The translations under genes and the position numbers were made by a program. A DNA stretch of 64,000 nucleotides from Hysterangium stoloniferum (taxonomy: Eukaryota > Basidiomycota > Agaricomycetes > Hysterangiales > Hysterangiaceae), in assembly GCA_015178975.1 (NCBI GenBank), contig WHVD01000070.1, forward strand, positions 124,001 to 188,000, read 5' to 3'. Of the stretch, positions 1-10,129 are shown piece by piece. Below the pieces are notes generated by a model. It was not told where the DNA came from. It saw only the letters and a program-made list of their open reading frames with translations, and did no database searches. Position 1 is the first letter of the stretch, and the number at the start of each line of letters is the position of its first letter.

Positions 1-486
1 CAACCTATACTCTGGCATCCTGATATTGGTATTTCTGATACAACATCTCTGATGACCATGTACTGACAACTCACCCACTTACATACATACATAATGACTT
101 CATTTTCTAGCCACTCCATCCCATTTTCCTTCTGATGGCATTTCATTATTTCTTGCATCACTTCACCACTATTAGGATCCTCACCCATTCAGGCCCCCAC
201 AACTTGGTTTTACCTTGATAACCTTTCCAGGATCCCAACATCAGTGCCTTAGACCATGGAGCCACCACCTTGGGACCCCAACACTTGGTTTATATTGACA
301 TCCCTGTCTTTCAGCCTCCACAACTTGTTCTTACCCTTATAACCCTCTGGCACCCAATATCAGAGTCCCAGAACATGGTACCACCTCCTCAGCATCCCAA
401 AACCTGTTTTGTTGTAAACTACCCTTTTAGGGATTCTGTTCTGTCTCTGTTTCTGATGCTCTCTTTTTATCCATTCCATGTATAAG
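1..486. other. No gene; relic repeat sequence
   Basis: I see no supported gene here. The sequence is pyrimidine-rich and holds several GGATCC-containing phrases spaced roughly 60-130 bp apart. In reverse complement they resemble 34412-34822 and 35549-35660, so this is probably an old LTR-element fragment. The short ORFs have no recognisable domain. The region ends at the ATAAG target duplication (482-486) of the next LTR. Confidence 0.5.
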
Positions 487-1921
487 TGTTACAACCGGAA
501 TTCCTGCCGGACTCCAGGCACTAACTTATACGCACCCATTGTCAGTTTACCGGAATTCCCACCAGACTCCGACGTCAGACTTGTCTACGTTCGTCTTCGT
601 TACATTGTGTTTCAGTCACTGGAAAACCCACCAGACTCCATCTGTGAAGAGTGGTGGATTCTGACCACTCAATATACGAAGAATAGTGTTTATTCAACTA
701 CTATTAGAGAGTATTGACCGTCAGTACAATACTATAGACTACTAGACTGTTAGTACTAGTATAAGAACGCACTGCACGCCTCAAGAGCAACTGTATAGTT
801 GCTCGTGATGGCTTAGAACAGTAAGATAATGAGTTGACCTTTTACGGTACAACTAGTAGCTAGAAATAAGTAAGATACTCAGCTAAAGACTGAGTATCTA
901 GGATAGAGTAATAGTAGCGCGAGTCGACTACAGTGTCGACGAGCGCAAAGTCTTGAAAGCGGAACTCGACCTTAGCGGTTCGAGTCCGAAAGGCTATTAG
1001 TAGACTAGAGAATGCTACCCTTATGGCAGCTGAGATACTACCCTTGACACCTCTCGCTATTCGACGTCTGAGTCGTTACGAGGTGGTGTCTGCTGGGTAA
1101 AAGTTGTCTTTCTCTTTTGGCGCCGAGAGTGCCCATACGTATACACAAAGCTTCGAACTACGAAATCAAGGTGTGCTCGAAATATAGAAAGAATATAAAG
1201 AAAGAAAATAAAAGGTAAATAATAAAGTACTATAATCCAGTTATTATTCCTTAGTCCAGGTATGCATATATGCATACCCTTTACACCATCCCTGTCTATG
1301 TCCGACCTCATCCCACGCATCAGTCACTGGACCCCACATAGAACCCATCATCCCTCTAACAGAGCCCCATTCCCATTTTAGTCAAATGACCTGTCATGAT
1401 TCAGACTCCACTCCCGCTCTGTTTCCTGTTATGGTTTATGATTTGTCACGATTCGGACTCCGCTCTGTTCTGCCCCATTCCTAACACCAAATTTGGTGTT
1501 TACTATTCCTGTTTTATGTTTTGCTAGTTTCATTTCATTATTACTGGATTTGGTATGTCATTCACTCCACGGTCTATTTAAACTGGCAGATGTTGTACAT
1601 ACAATCCAGTCAGAAAATCAGCTTAGATTCCCCCCAGTAATCTAATACATTTTCCACTCTAAAACCCTACTTGAATCACACCGCTCACACTAGTTAGAGC
1701 CCATGGGCTCCAGCGCATCTATCTCTCTTACCTATCTCAACCTATGTCTCAACTCACGACCTCTCGACCCATGAACCCCACCTGGACTCCCTGGGATTTC
1801 TGTCTGCCTGTCTGAAATTGGACAACACAATCTCGTGAGGGCACAGCCTATAAGCTGAAGCCAAGTCCTACCGGATATTCCATGGGTTTCTCCGGAAACC
1901 CGCCATGTATGTACCCTAACA
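487..1921 (+). mobile_element. Solo LTR of the chromodomain-gypsy (H) family, interrupted
   Basis: It starts TGTTAC and ends CTAACA, and is flanked by the perfect 5-bp duplication ATAAG (482-486 and 1922-1926). Without the nested LTR at 643-1285 and its duplication it is about 787 bp. The block around 1830-1890, with its TATAAGCTGAAGCCAAG core, matches the same region of the H1 LTRs (about 54450-54480), so it belongs to a diverged member of that family. No internal region remains, so it is a solo LTR left by LTR-LTR recombination. Confidence 0.82.
643..1285 (-). mobile_element. Solo LTR, family L1 (G-element LTR)
   Basis: A 643-bp unit starting TGTGAAGAG and ending CCCTTTACA, with the perfect duplication CCATC on both sides (638-642 and 1286-1290). 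It is nested inside the older solo LTR 487-1921. The same unit forms the LTRs of the minus-strand G elements, where the sense strand begins TGTAAAGGG. It holds a chain of near-perfect hairpins: 785-804, 874-898, 917-946 and 964-985. A 20-nt palindrome (GGTATGCATA and its complement) sits at its right end. Confidence 0.9.
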
Positions 1922-2199
1922 ATAAGTGTTATTTGGCACCTCACACCTTTTAGAATACTTTTGTAGTCATGTGACTTATTAGATAAGCCTCCGGTGTTGG
2001 GATGTCACACAAGTCATGGATGTGACTACCTGAGTCATTAATTGATTCCGCCGACTCATCATTTGCTTCTGTCCCGGGACCGCAGCCTTGAACCTTCATG
2101 TTCAAGCAAGAGGTTAGAACCCTTGTCTCAGAGAGGGGAATCATGTGATAAATAAAGGGTAAATAATAAGTAGAATATGAGGTCATTATGATCTAACTA

Positions 2200-2953
2200 G
2201 TGACCTCATAAACTAAATAATTAGCTAATCATTTAGTTATCAAAATGTATATAAGGAGGGCCAAGTTTTCAATAAAATCATCTATCTCACACACATTTTA
2301 CTGCACAGCTTAGAAGCTTATCTAATCATCCTAAGGACAATAATAGCCTTAGTCTGATACACTAACTGCAAGCACCTACACTTGCAGAATCTTGAATCTT
2401 TGTCAGCAACTCTTGAACTTAGCTAATCATCTAAGTTCCCCCAGCCTCACAGCTACCCTTTAGGCTTATTAATTACATAATACACCTAATAAGTATTCTT
2501 ACTGAAATCCCTGCCAATACTAGATTATTCAAGGCCCAGCCCTAAGTTTATTGAATTAATCAAGTACAAGCACTCAGATAATCCAATACATATTATTGTC
2601 TCTATTAATAAATTATTTAACACCTTGTTAAATAACTATCAATAGTTACAAATACGCATACAAGAATCCGAAGCTCTTATATCAAGTCTCTGCCAAGTTA
2701 CTGTGCATATATTCAGCTTCTAGCCCCTATTCTCAAGGAATAGTTCTTTTATTTGCTAAAAGAGTCATACACAGTTCTATTGAACTTTTCAATAATCAAA
2801 ATAAGCATTGATTTGAGTTGTTTAAGCTTAATAGCGCAGCTCATTAATCTATCAGTATTTAAATTACTGGACCTTTGCTTATTTTATTGTTGAAGCTCTG
2901 TGACACTATAGCATATATTGAGCTATCTAAGAGAATCCCCTGAATACATTACA
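2200..2953 (+). repeat. Relic of LTR-like family F
   Basis: The block from the TATA-like GTATATAAGG at about 2248 to the terminal ATTACA at 2953 is similar to 33425-34131 (copy F2). The shared phrases include the AGCTTATCTAATCATCC and CTTGCAG segments. F2 is a bounded TG..CA unit with a target duplication. The left boundary of this copy was not found, so the extent is approximate. No coding potential is seen in 1927-3001. Confidence 0.6.
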
Positions 2954-3006
2954 CTATCCACTTTGTTTGAAATACTGGAGCACCCTAACAGTTCATGTGA
3001 GGGGGC

Positions 3007-3418
3007 TGTCACAACTGTCACAAACAATCAAAGGTAATATTTGACAACTCTTCGACGCATCAAATTTGACTCGACAAACCCAAACATTATTCGACAATAT
3101 CGAATCTCTTTCGACATGTCTCATTTCGATGTCATGTATGATTTCATTATTAGTTCATAACATAGTCATAACGATATGAAGAAAAGCATAAAAGGGCAAT
3201 GAAAGGAGTGAGGGAAGTCAGTTGAAATATCAGTATATTAGTGATATAGCAATCTATCTTGTCGTAACTTCTTTGACAAGTACTCCCATGAGTTCTCACG
3301 ACTGGTAATAGCCTCTTACTTCATCGACAGGGCGAATATATACTTCGTCGAATGAGGCTTCCGAGTTCAATTAGTAGAATATTATTCGACTTTATTGAAG
3401 AATAATTGATTCATAACA
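3007..3418. mobile_element. Solo LTR, 412 bp (family L6)
   Basis: It starts TGTCACAAC and ends CATAACA, with the perfect 5-bp duplication GGGGC at 3002-3006 and 3419-3423. It is rich in TTCGAC/GTCGAA motifs. No second copy was noticed in the window, and it has no coding potential. Confidence 0.8.
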
Positions 3419-3423
3419 GGGGC

Positions 3424-4067
3424 AACACATACATTGAAGCCAAGCTCCACTTTGTGTTGTAGAATTGGACCTCCTGATTAGTACAATTCCCCATTTTCAG
3501 ACCTCCAAAATCATCCCCTTTTGCCCTCCTTGTTTAGACTTAACAACCACATCATTTGCCACCTCAGAGTATTTATTTTTTTTCTCTTATCTTGTATTCC
3601 TTTTCTTGACCCCCTGTTCCATTTCCCTAATTTCCTGTGTCCTGTTAATATAAAATCACCATTTTCAGTCCTCCATACTTCCATTTACATTAATATAAAA
3701 TCCTATCTTGTATACTATTACCCTTCACTTTAAACATTGACTCAGAATACCCATTTAGAATCCCCCTCTCATTTATAGAAGCTTATGGAATAATACCTTC
3801 ATTTACTTCAAAGTATATGGCCATTTCTGGACCCCCATTGAGTTTATTTAATCCCAGTCTTTGAACTTTGGGAGCACCTGAATAGTTATGTGAGGGGCCA
3901 ATAGACTTGAGTCTTGGTTCTTAATAGTACAGTTGTATCTGTTGCCTCAGTTTTTGCCCTTTCCATGATTTAGTTCTTCATAACTCTTAGTGTCCCAAGC
4001 TTCTGGTAATTACACTGGGTGCTGTACATTTAAAATCATTCCAAAATATCAATGAGGATGGAATAAG
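3424..4067. other. No gene; AT-rich sequence up to the G1 insertion site
   Basis: I see no gene. The phrase at 3870-3898 (GGGAGCACCTGAATAG) resembles the sequence before the L6 insertion at 2970-3001, so this may be a duplicated piece of the same relic. The target duplication ATAAG of the large gypsy element lies at 4063-4067. Confidence 0.45.
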
Positions 4068-5179
4068 TGTGAAGAGTCGATAGATTCTGACCGCTTGATG
4101 TACGAAGAATAGTATTTATTCAACTACTATTATTAAGTATTGACTGTCCTGTACAATACTGTAGGTTACTAGACTGATAGTACTAGTAAAGAGATGCACT
4201 ACACGTCACAAGAGCAACTATACAGTTGCTTGTGACGATGAGGACAGGAGAAAAGAAGAGTTGATCTTTACAGTACAACTTGTAGCTAGAAGTAAGAAAG
4301 ATGGTCAGCGAAAGACTGAATTTCAGAGGTAGAGATGTAGCAGCGTGAATCGACTATAATGTCGATAAGTGCAAAGACTTGAGAGTGGGACTCGACCTTC
4401 GCGGTTCGAGTCCAAGGATTATTAGTACGCAAGAAGTTACTACCTTTATAAGTAGCTGAGACGTTACCCTTGACACCTCTCGCTATTCGACATCGAGGTC
4501 ATTATGAGGTGTGAGGAGTACGCTTTTACCACAGTTTCATTGTGGTAAAACACTCCTTTTATTTTATTTATATTTTACATATTCTATTCATATTTTTCTA
4601 TCTTTCATATTCTTCGAATATTGCATATTTCATTAGTTCGAAGCATTGTGTATACTTGTGGGTGCACTCAGCACCAATTAGAACTCAGACACACTTTAAC
4701 CCAAGAACCACCACTCGAAACTAGGTCTACTATGAGTGGTGATCAGGGTAACGTGTCAGCTACTACATAAGTAGCAGTATCTGAACTACTGAGCACTTCT
4801 GGCCTTGAATTGTAATAGTTGAGGCCTCCACTCGAACCATCGCACTCGTTGACTCCTTCGTCATCTCGTGCTCTTTCTCTCACTTTCTCTTATATTGCAC
4901 CGAATAGGTCAATATCCTTCCTTTCTACTCATTTCTTTGTATATAGAACGGTCAGAACTTTAGCCACTCTTCACACGAGGTGGTGTCTGCTGGGTAAAAA
5001 GTGTCTGTCTTTTGGTGCTGAGAGCGCCCATAGGTATACACAAGACTTCAAACTAAGAAATACGGGTATGCTTGAAAGATATAGAGAATTAAGGAAAAGG
5101 AATAGAAACTAGATAATAAAGTACTATAATATGTATATTATTCCATGGTCCAATCATGCATATATGCATACCCTTTACA
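4068..5179 (-). repeat. 3' LTR of G1 (interrupted by a solo L2 LTR)
   Basis: An L1-type LTR split into 4068-4509 and 4976-5179 by the solo LTR at 4510-4975. On the minus strand it follows a polypurine tract (complement of 5180-5192, with six consecutive G), as expected for a 3' LTR. Its right-hand partner is 22526-23806. Confidence 0.88.
4510..4975 (+). mobile_element. Solo LTR, family L2, nested in the G1 3' LTR
   Basis: It starts TGTGAGGAGTACGC and ends CTTCACA. The flanks are TGAGG (4505-4509) and CGAGG (4976-4980). This is a 5-bp duplication with one transition, and the changed base is the C of a CpG. It is close in sequence to the LTRs of the element at 8165-13631, and has the same TTTTACCACA/TGTGGTAAAA hairpin near the end. 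Confidence 0.85.
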
Positions 5180-5204
5180 GTGCCCCCCAGTTCGAAGGGA
5201 TGTG

Positions 5205-7313
5205 CTATACAAGGTGTCGAAGAGCATCTGGGATGCCGCCCCAAGCTTCCTGTGAGGATCCCCCAAGGTCCAAAATGATGTTTCCCCATCGTTCCCTTTT
5301 TACTCTGAAGGACTCGGCTATTCTTGCCCAAGCCAAATCACTAGAATCCCTGTGCAAGGAGTTGGCCCATCATCTGTAGGCTTTCTCCCTGCAACGAATG
5401 ACTGCACGGACACTAACCAGTGGAGCGGAAATCCGCGTGAGAAGAGGAGCATTGGGAAGGGGAAATGAAGACGCGGGTAGCAGGGCAGGAACATGTGGCT
5501 GCGTAGTGGTCTCTGTGGGAGATGTCAGGATGAGGGCCTCGAGTAAATCTACGAAGCCAGCCATAGAGAGGACACTCACTGAGTCTGGGGGCAGACGGTG
5601 GGGTTCCACTATGATGTGCCGGAACATAGAGAGTTTAATCTCCTGAGCTGCTCACGCAAAGTTCTCCCCCTCTGCGGGATCCTCGAAGGAGAGATAGAAA
5701 TCCTCCATTGTCTCAGACAACAGAGCAAGACCACGACAACCCTTAAGGCTCCCTTGAAGGACCGGTTGCTAAAGTACCGGCACTAGCTGTGATAGTACCC
5801 TTCTGACAGGAAACTGTTCGGAAGGGTAGTTGACAGCTACTCGCATCCAGAAAGTGGTGGAGATGAGCTCAGTGGGGGGAAGCGGGCTGTCAGGGACAGG
5901 AATAGGGGATCGCTCTCAGAGAGGAGTGGTGGCCTTCTGTATCTCCTTCGCTTTTCCGCTTGTCATGGGAATGATGACGTCTGGTGTAAAAGGGTCCAAA
6001 TCAACATCCATTCGCTCTTGTGGAAGGTCGTGGATAGGGCTACCTAAGGACACGCAATATGAATACGGAGAGTCGGGAGGGATAGCCGGTGACGGTGGAA
6101 GTGGGGTCGGGACCGGTACAGCTTTTGGAGAGGGAGGGAGATGGGGCACCAGAATTGGGGCTGAGGGAGTGTGTGCTGGGTGGAGGATGGGAGGGGGCCT
6201 TGACGTTGGCGAAAGGCGTGGGACTGGAATTGGGGAAGGTTCGCGTTGGGCTGAGGGAGTGTGTGCCGGGTGGAGGATGGGAGGGGGCCTCGATGTCCTA
6301 AGTGGGGTAGGGACTGGTACAGCTTTTGGGGAGGGAGGTAGATGGGGCGTTAGAATCGGGGCTGAGGGAGGGTGTGCTGGGTGGAGGGTGGGAGGGGGCC
6401 TCGACGTTGGTGAAAGGTGTGGGACTGGAATCGTGGAAGGTTCGCGTTCCTGTGATGGTTGACTAGGGCGATGACCCCTCCATACTTTGGATGACAGTTT
6501 CCACGTTTGTCGTTGGTTGGGGTCGCTGGTTACGAAGTGAACTTTCGATGGGAGGAGGAACCCTTCGTGACAATCCTCTCCCAGATACACGTCATTCCTA
6601 TTCTCATCTTCCTCCTCATCCTCATCCAAGGAAAAATCGATTGGTCCCTTATGATATCCCTTTTCTCGTGGGGGCAGCGCTTGACCATCCCCCCGGGTAA
6701 GGATTATTCGTCGCAACTTAATATGTCGGAGTAGTTCCCAGTCATAGAAGATGGTACCCTCCTTTTCCTTCTAGCTCTTGGTTCCCGTCGTCCTAATGCA
6801 AGGTGTCCCACCCTCGCTATCATCAGTCTCCGTGAAGTCGGCCCATTTCTCTCCCAGGGGGGGAAGGATCGGCGTGGAAGCTCTGCTTCCGAATCGTGCT
6901 CTGTCCTCACGCCGCTGTCGCTTGGAGGGGACTCCTTCTCTTGCTCCCCTCACCTCCTGTTGACTTCTATACTCAGCGGGCCTTTCTCTTTTGGGGGTGA
7001 GCCTTCTTGCATTGTGTTCTTCCATAAACGTTTCCTGCCTCCGCATAGTAGCAGCGACTTCCTCTGATGACGGTCTGAAGGAGGGCCCTAACGGCTTACT
7101 CCAATCCATACCGGTATTCCCCCTCGGCTCAGCACCAAAGGAGAAAGTCGACAGGGGGGTTGGTTCTTGGGTACTCCTATTGCTCTCGACATTGTCTGTA
7201 TGAGGCATGCAGGTGATGAATCCCCCGCCGGTCATGGATGTACTGGCTGTCGGGGCCCACGGGAACTTTTTGAACTTAGGGAGGACTTGCTTGTTTTGTT
7301 GGAATGGGAGCAT
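5205..7313 (-). pseudogene. ORF3 of G1: unknown protein downstream of pol
   Basis: A reading frame of about 700 codons from ATG 7313 to TAG 5205-5207, just upstream of the polypurine tract. It is broken here by a TAG at 6771-6773 (Trp in the G2 copy), a TGA at 5916-5918 (CGA in G2) and indels. The N-terminal part is basic and Ser/Pro-rich. The middle has an acidic DEDEEEDE stretch, then a conserved block (EGFLLPSKVHFVTSDPNQRQ, WRGH). Next come Pro-rich repeats (SRPPP..LHPAH) and a globular-looking C-terminal third (MFRHIIVE, LVDLLEAL). I see no membrane segment, protease, integrase or other known domain, so it is not an obvious env. Related copies at 53726-63548 and 35675-36486 suggest it is a regular part of the element. 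Function unknown. Confidence 0.75.
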
Positions 7314-7513
7314 TGTAGCACGACAAAGTGGTGAAGTTGAAGGTAAAGGGAAGGGCTGTAGAAGGTGAAGGACGTGGTATGAAAGATAAAGAAAATTTAT
7401 GCAAATTTACGTGTACTTTTTATATATATATTGAATTGAAACTCCGCTCGGTTGGTCGTTAAACGAGATTCATTAATTGTGGCTGGGTTTTGGGTAAATG
7501 TGTCTGCCGCCAA
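7314..7513. other. G1 spacer between pol and ORF3
   Basis: About 200 bp of AT-rich sequence with a TA run (about 7422-7430). It is also present in G2 (about 63549-63750), so it is a genuine internal spacer and may hold the ORF3 promoter. No ORF. Confidence 0.5.
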
Positions 7514-8164
7514 TTAGTGGTTGTCCCAGTCAGACTCGTCTTCCTGATTCTCCCTTACTGCATTATGAGAATCCCATTCTGACTGTCGGACCTTTTGAGT
7601 TGCTCTGAAAGGTTCCATAGAATCGTGTATGATAGAAAAGACCGCTTTCTTAGCAGGTTCGTCCTTCCATAAATTTTCCTCAGTACTCTTGTCCAAAGAG
7701 GTCGAGGTGATAGCTTGCAAGTCATCTCTAATAGGGCTCACGAAGGCTGGTACCCGAGGGAGTCTGGAAAGTGGGTCCACGTTGCTGTGAACTCTTCCTG
7801 CTTGGTGTAAAATCTCGAGACCTGGAAATGCAGCGTATATCGCCCCCCATGCGGCTAGTCGACGATTAGTGTTCTCGTATGATCTAGCCCATTGCAGAGC
7901 TGCATGGTCAGTAATGAGCAGAACATGTTCACCTTCAATGAAGGGTTGGAAGTGGACTAGTCCCTCCTTTGCTGCTAACGCTTCCCGTTCAGTAGCAGAA
8001 TAGTTACATTCAGCACTTTTCAGCGTGCGACTCCAATATGCAATGACTCATTCAATGGTAACTTCGGTCTCCTCGAAAGTGGGTCCCCATGAGTCCGACC
8101 ATTCAATCTTGGGCTGTTTGGTTTTATACCGATGAATGAAGGATGGCACATCCTGCGCACCCTC
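7514..8164 (-). pseudogene. pol fragment of G1: RNase H domain
   Basis: The minus strand reads a gypsy RNase H C-terminal half. It includes the conserved run around SRTLKSAECNYSATEREALA, the LLITDHAAL motif and the closing HSNVDPLSRLPR, then an acidic tail ending at 7514. A TGA at 8048-8050 lies where an arginine codon would be expected. The frame continues across the element 8165-13631 into 13632 and beyond. Gypsy pol normally goes on into integrase; here it stops about 90 codons after RNase H, so integrase is absent from this copy. Confidence 0.85.
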
Positions 8165-8638
8165 TGTGAAGGGTATGCTTTTACCACAGTTTCATTGTGG
8201 TAAAACACTCCTTTTATTTTATTTATATTTTACATATTCTATTCATATTTTTCTATCTTTCATATTCTTCGAATATTGCATATTTCATTAGTTCGAAGCA
8301 TTGTGTATACTTGTGGGTGCACTCAGCACCAATTAGAACTCAGACACACTTAAACCCAAGAACCACCACTCGTAAGACACAAACTAGGTCTACTACGAGC
8401 GGTGATCAGGGTAACGTGTCAGCTACTGCATAAGTAGCAATATCTGAACTACTAAACACTTCTGGCCTCGAACTATAACAGTTGAGGCCTCCACTCGAAC
8501 CATCGCACTCGTTGACTCCTTCGTCATCTTGTGCTCTTTCTCTCATTTTCTCTTATATTGCACCGAATAGGTCAATATCCTCCTTTTCTACTCATTTCTT
8601 CGTATATAGAACGGTCTGAACTTCTACCACTCTTCACA
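8165..8638 (+). repeat. 5' LTR (L2) of the 8165-13631 element
   Basis: TGTGAAGGG..TCTTCACA. A perfect 10-bp hairpin (TTTTACCACA, 7-nt loop, TGTGGTAAAA) lies about 15 bp from its start. It is nearly identical to 13158-13631. Confidence 0.92.
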
Positions 8639-8639
8639 G

Positions 8640-8657
8640 TGGTGATCCGAGCCGGAC
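8640..8657 (+). other. Primer binding site
   Basis: TGGTGATCCGAGCCGGAC begins one base after the 5' LTR. The leading TGG pairs with a tRNA CCA end. The same sequence, with one change, lies next to the 5' LTR of G1 (complement of 22507-22524). I could not identify the tRNA. Confidence 0.7.
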
Positions 8658-8796
8658 CGCTCTTTCCCTACGAAGAAAATCTCTTTTTATATTCAATACG
8701 AAATTCTAACTACACAGCTGCGAAGTGTCAACATTCGCAACTTCGCAAAATGCTGTCTGGAACTTCTCGCACGCTGAGCGTTGCGAATCTGGTCAA

Positions 8797-10026
8797 ATGG
8801 AAGGTAACTCGAACTTCGAGCAGTCGAGTCCCTTGGAAAGGCAAAATGCTCGCATCTTCATGAAGGATACACTGGTCTTCCCGCCGAGACAAGTTATGCT
8901 CGAGCATCACAGTCAATTACTTTATTCGGAGCCTGTCAATGTGAAGTGGAGCTCCTATTATGCTTCTCGAGTTTCAAGGGATAAGGTCATTGCTGCCACG
9001 AAGGATTACAGGACTAGATACCCATCCATGCCTGCAACAGTAGCAGTTTGGCTAGGTCGGTATCATGGCATCATATCAGCACACGATTTATTCACTCAGC
9101 CTGGAACTCTCGACGAGGTAACAAAGTTGATCCCGAAGTGGTCAAACGAAGTGATGTTCTTCCGAGAAAAGGGAATAGCGGGTATCAAGATGGAACTGTT
9201 CATTCTGCTCTCCGATTTGCTTTGTGTACATGATGATCTGCTACAGATTATGCATGTATTGCTTGGAGGGAACCACATCATGCCAAGGGTCGATACAGAT
9301 TTCAGATACATTCAAATGTTGAAGGAATCCATATACGGTAAACCCTCGAATGTGTGTTTCGCCTACTTCACTCTCAGGTCGAGATTGATGCACAACCTGG
9401 AGAGATGTAACAAGATGATGGCGGAATTGCTCAGTAGATTTGATGAGCCAGAACGAACATCTTCATCCTCCAGCTCTGGTCCCTTTGTCGAAGAATGTCC
9501 TGGAATCTATGCCAGATCAACTGCCGAAAAAGGACAGTCGTCTTTCTCGAATGTGTCTGCAGAAAGGATCACAGTCAAGGTCGTCTCCAGTTCCCCATCA
9601 TCCTCAGGTCGAGATTCGCAGTGTCCTGACGAATCTCGCCATCCATCACCTATCCATCCTATCCCATTTACTTCCCCGAGTGGACCCTCCAACAAGTCGT
9701 CCAATAGCTTGAATGATTGGGATTGCAGTAGAGGCCTGGGAACTGGGGAGCAGAAATCAGATTATGGTATTGATGATAGAAAAGGCCCAGGACAGGACTC
9801 ACCAACCAAAAGCCTTCCCATGCAGATACCACTGGGAATTCATCGACATAAACCCCTAATCCCAGAATGGGGGGCACTGACAAAGTTTCTGCGAATGGAA
9901 GGCAATCATGGACACACCACAAAGGATACCCCTCGACAGACCAAGCCAAGGACAGATACATTTCCATTTGACCCAGGACGCTCCCTCAAAAATTGTGTCG
10001 CATGGGGGACAATCATGATGTTGTGA
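8797..10026 (+). CDS. Gag-like N-terminal protein of the non-autonomous element
   Basis: About 410 aa from the first in-frame ATG (8797); the frame is open back to 8725 without an ATG. The first 200 residues are collinear with the start of the G1 gag polyprotein (22448-21645, minus strand). They share FPPRQV, the VAVWLGRYHG motif, WSNEV, the MHVLLGG motif and the NVCFAYFTLRSRL motif. The C-terminal half is Ser/Pro-rich and low in complexity, and ends near a DTFPFDP motif that G1 has before its protease. Thus gag core, zinc knuckle, protease and pol are deleted between these points. Unlike G1 this ORF has no stop, and it keeps CGA where G1 has TGA. It may bind element RNA or help packaging, but that is inference. 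Confidence 0.7.
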   Translation: MEGNSNFEQSSPLERQNARIFMKDTLVFPPRQVMLEHHSQLLYSEPVNVKWSSYYASRVSRDKVIAATKDYRTRYPSMPATVAVWLGRYHGIISAHDLFTQPGTLDEVTKLIPKWSNEVMFFREKGIAGIKMELFILLSDLLCVHDDLLQIMHVLLGGNHIMPRVDTDFRYIQMLKESIYGKPSNVCFAYFTLRSRLMHNLERCNKMMAELLSRFDEPERTSSSSSSGPFVEECPGIYARSTAEKGQSSFSNVSAERITVKVVSSSPSSSGRDSQCPDESRHPSPIHPIPFTSPSGPSNKSSNSLNDWDCSRGLGTGEQKSDYGIDDRKGPGQDSPTKSLPMQIPLGIHRHKPLIPEWGALTKFLRMEGNHGHTTKDTPRQTKPRTDTFPFDPGRSLKNCVAWGTIMML

Positions 10027-10053
10027 GATTGTTCTGGAATAACAATGTCGCAA
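10021..10053 (+). other. Hairpin next to a G-tract, copy 1
   Basis: Arms 10021-10033 and 10041-10053 pair at 12 of 13 positions around the loop CTGGAAT. A GGGGGG tract and a TATAGGG repeat follow at once. A matching structure lies at 12550-12582. Confidence 0.55.
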
Positions 10054-10129
10054 CAGGGGGGCAGTATAGGGTATAGGAGAAGGCACATACAGGATCGTCA
10101 CCTATTGCCAGCAAAAGCATGCAAATGAC

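Noticed and set aside
4542-4724. Recurrent small ORF starting MVKHSFYF (also at 8197 and 13190, and on the minus strand at 30190 and 34084)
   Set aside because: It lies wholly inside L2 LTRs; it repeats because the LTR repeats. No separate evidence for a peptide.
5830-6462. 210-codon Gly-rich plus-strand ORF
   Set aside because: Complement of the Pro-rich repeats of ORF3; the ORF3 strand is supported by homologous copies.
5205-7313. ORF3 as an envelope gene
   Set aside because: No signal peptide, membrane segment or fusion-like region is visible in either G1 or G2.
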